This document shows positions 6,024 through 7,754 of a stretch of DNA of 7,754 nt, piece after piece. Below the pieces are notes generated by a model. It was not told the DNA's origin and made no database searches. It was given only the letters and a program-made list of their open reading frames with translations. The stretch covers positions 1-7,754 of the forward strand of contig JAEYYJ010000332.1 of the NCBI GenBank assembly GCA_023430845.1. The letters run 5' to 3'. Each line of letters opens with the position of its first letter. Within the stretch, counting starts at the first letter, position 1. Both the position numbers and the translations under genes were made by a program. This DNA comes from Pseudomonadota bacterium. GTDB taxonomy: Bacteria > Pseudomonadota > Alphaproteobacteria > Rhizobiales > Hyphomicrobiaceae.

Positions 6024-6781
6024 CGTGCCTCCCCACACATACTGAGCGCAAGCTTGGCCTCGTCATCGACCTCGACACCTGCGTCGGCTGCCACGGCTGT
6101 GCGACGAGCTGCAAAGAATGGAATACGGGCGGCTACTCAGCGCCGCTTTCGGACACCGATCCTTATGGCGCCGATCCTGATGGCGCCTGGCTCAATCGCA
6201 TTCATGGCTACGAAGTCGGCGACGGCACGGAAAGCCGCACGGTCCACTTCCCGCGTTCCTGCCTGCACTGCGAGACGCCGGACTGTGTGACTGTCTGTCC
6301 CACCGGCGCGTCCTTCAAGCGCGCCGAAGATGGCATCGTACTCGTCGATCCCGACCTCTGCATCGGCTGCAAACTCTGCTCGTGGGCGTGCGCATATGGT
6401 GCGCGCGAGTACGATCCGAGCCACGGCGTCATGAAGAAGTGCACGCTGTGCGTCGATCGCATCTATAACGAGCATCTGGCGCCCGAAGATCGCACGCCGG
6501 CTTGCGTACGTGCCTGCCCGACGGGCGCGCGTCACTTCGGCGATCTTGGTGATCCGGAAAGCGCGGTCTCGAAGCTCGTCGCCGAACGCGGCGGTTTCGA
6601 TCTGCTCGGTGAGTTCGGCTACAAACCCGTGAACAAGTATCTGCCGCCCCGTCCGCGTCGCGATGCCCGCACTGTTGACGCGGCCGCCTCCGACAAGGCA
6701 CCGCAGAAAGCAAAGATCGCGGCTCCAACAAACGCGATCGAAAATCTCTTCTCCTGGGTCGATCGCGCTCTATCGCGCTAG
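6020..6781 (+). CDS. soeB: Sulfite dehydrogenase iron-sulfur subunit SoeB (four [4Fe-4S])
   Basis: Electron-transfer subunit (253 residues) between SoeA and the membrane anchor. Sixteen cysteines form four ferredoxin-type sets: C21/C24/C27/C31 (CVGCHGCATSC), C81/C84/C89/C93 (CLHCETPDCVTVC), C114/C117/C120/C124 (CIGCKLCSWAC), and C141/C144/C162/C166 (CTLC ... CVRAC). No signal peptide is seen. A segment between sets one and two (NTGGYSAPLSDTDPYGADPD) is typical of Soe-type subunits. After the last cluster comes GEFGYKPVNKYLPPRPRR and then an Ala/Lys/Pro-rich linker, ending in a short amphipathic helix (ENLFSWVDRALSR) that might dock on SoeC or the membrane. The ATG overlaps the soeA stop by 4 nt (ATGA), with GAGGG at 6008-6012, 7 nt upstream. 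Homologous DmsB/PsrB proteins share the cluster layout, so the sulfite assignment rests on soeA. Confidence 0.88.
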   Translation: MTCLPTHTERKLGLVIDLDTCVGCHGCATSCKEWNTGGYSAPLSDTDPYGADPDGAWLNRIHGYEVGDGTESRTVHFPRSCLHCETPDCVTVCPTGASFKRAEDGIVLVDPDLCIGCKLCSWACAYGAREYDPSHGVMKKCTLCVDRIYNEHLAPEDRTPACVRACPTGARHFGDLGDPESAVSKLVAERGGFDLLGEFGYKPVNKYLPPRPRRDARTVDAAASDKAPQKAKIAAPTNAIENLFSWVDRALSR

Positions 6782-6810
6782 ACCGCTCAAGTTGCCGTAA
6801 CGGATCCCCG

Positions 6811-7754
6811 ATGCATCCCGCCTACTCGGTCATCCTGTTCACCACAGCGTCCGGCGCCGGCTATGGCCTGCTCGTCTGGCTCGCGCTGCTCTCCGCCATC
6901 GGCGTGCTCCCTGCGGATCGCTGGCTCGGCTTCACAGGGCTCGCGATCTCGCTGGGGCTGATCTCCCTCGGTCTGCTCGCCTCGACATTCCACCTCGGCC
7001 ATCCCGAGCGCGCATGGCGCGCATTCTCGCAGTGGCGCAGCTCGTGGCTTTCCAAGGAAGGCGTCGCGGCGGTCGCGACTTATGTCCCCGCCGGCATCTT
7101 CGGCATCGGCTGGGTATTCCTCGAGCGCACCGACGGGATCTTCGCGCTTCTCGGGCTGCTCGCTGCGGCGCTCGCACTCGTGACCGTCTATTGCACAGGC
7201 ATGATCTACGCCTCACTCAGGACCATCCGGCAATGGAACCAGCCACTGGTTCCGTGGATCTACATCGCTCTGGCTCTTGCGACGGGCGCTGTGCTCATGC
7301 TCGCGCTCATCCATGTCTTCGGCATGCGGAGCTCATGGTTCTCACTGCTCACCGCGGCCCTTGTCGGCATGGCGCTGCTCATGAAGCAGCGCTACTGGTC
7401 GACGATCGACACCGAGAAGAAGACCTGGACGATCGGCGACGCGACCGGCCTCGGCAAGCATGGCGAGGTGCGCGTGCTGGACCTGCCGCACACGCAAGCC
7501 AACTTCGTCATGCGCGAGATGGGATATGCCGTGGCCCGCAATCATGCAGAGAAACTGCGCGGCTATGTTCGGCTTCTGGCGTTCCTCGTGCCGGGCGCGC
7601 TGTGCCTGATCACGATCGCGCCGAACGCATTGCTTGCGACACCGGCCGCGCTTCTGGCCGTGATCACAGCGGGTATTGGCATCGCCGTCGAGCGTTGGCT
7701 CTTCTTCGCAGAGGCCGAGCACGTTTCCATGCTCTACTACGGGCGGCCTGCGGC
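6811..7754 (+). CDS. soeC: Sulfite dehydrogenase membrane anchor SoeC (DmsC-like; 3' end cut by right edge)
   Basis: Membrane subunit that holds SoeAB at the cytoplasmic face and passes electrons to quinone. I translated it by hand: 314 complete codons with no stop, beginning MHPAYSVILFTTASGAGYG. About eight hydrophobic spans are visible, near residues 7-33, 38-60, 84-104, 109-134, 147-170, 175-191, 253-272 and 277-298. The conserved loop HLGHPERAWRAFSQWRSSWL (61-80) is typical of DmsC/SoeC anchors. A polar loop at about 195-250 (ATGLGKHGEVRVLDLPHTQA in it) separates spans six and seven. The last residues, RWLFFAEAEHVSMLYYG, look like the end of the family, so only a few codons are probably missing. 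The start lies 29 nt after the soeB stop, with only a weak GGA at 6802-6804 as ribosome-binding site. NrfD-type anchors are related in function but differ in these motifs. Confidence 0.86.
   Translation, partial: MHPAYSVILFTTASGAGYGLLVWLALLSAIGVLPADRWLGFTGLAISLGLISLGLLASTFHLGHPERAWRAFSQWRSSWLSKEGVAAVATYVPAGIFGIGWVFLERTDGIFALLGLLAAALALVTVYCTGMIYASLRTIRQWNQPLVPWIYIALALATGAVLMLALIHVFGMRSSWFSLLTAALVGMALLMKQRYWSTIDTEKKTWTIGDATGLGKHGEVRVLDLPHTQANFVMREMGYAVARNHAEKLRGYVRLLAFLVPGALCLITIAPNALLATPAALLAVITAGIGIAVERWLFFAEAEHVSMLYYGRPA

Noticed and set aside
6761..6781. Direct repeat ATCGCGCT at the end of soeB
   Set aside because: Two 8-bp copies inside coding sequence, explained by similar Asp-Arg-Ala and Leu-Ser-Arg codons in GC-rich DNA.
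6782..6810. CCGT-A-ACGG symmetry in the soeB-soeC gap as a terminator
   Set aside because: The arms are 4 bp with a one-base centre and no T-run, so no stable hairpin forms.

Overview
The window comes from a GC-rich bacterial genome, most likely an alphaproteobacterium. The evidence is the soxBDA sarcosine-oxidase gene order, the sequence type of the sulfite-dehydrogenase subunits, and strong G/C preference at third codon positions. The exact order cannot be fixed from this window, though Hyphomicrobiales or Rhodobacterales would fit. There are no RNA genes, CRISPR arrays, insertion sequences or obvious terminators.

Two divergent operons flank a 413-bp control region (2680-3092). On the minus strand (2679 down to 1), four tightly packed genes read crotonase-family protein, then soxB, soxD and soxA. 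The last three are the beta, delta and (partial) alpha subunits of heterotetrameric sarcosine oxidase; a gamma subunit (soxG) would be expected beyond the left edge. SoxD and SoxA share a TGATG junction that is missed by simple ORF listing. Sarcosine oxidase turns sarcosine into glycine plus a C1 unit (formaldehyde or methylene-tetrahydrofolate) and H2O2.

On the plus strand (3093 to the right edge), soeA, soeB and soeC encode a cytoplasm-facing, membrane-anchored molybdoenzyme of the SoeABC type (sulfite:quinone oxidoreductase). SoeA is the Mo-bisPGD catalytic subunit with one [4Fe-4S] site, SoeB carries four [4Fe-4S] motifs, and SoeC is a DmsC/NrfD-like multi-span anchor that runs off the right edge within a few codons of its expected end. 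SoeA has no twin-arginine signal, as expected for a complex that oxidises sulfite in the cytoplasm and passes electrons to the quinone pool.

The most interesting non-coding signal is in the divergent spacer. It holds a perfect 8-1-8 palindrome (2936-2952), a perfect 7-bp stem (2885-2908), recurring CATTC half-sites, and inverted repeats wrapped around a TATACT -10-like box just upstream of soeA. Together these suggest a regulated promoter and perhaps one regulator serving both operons. The enzymes are known families. The pairing of a sulfite-disposal complex with a sarcosine/C1 operon, and the atypical crotonase with a Cys at the usual second catalytic Glu position, are the points that merit a second look.
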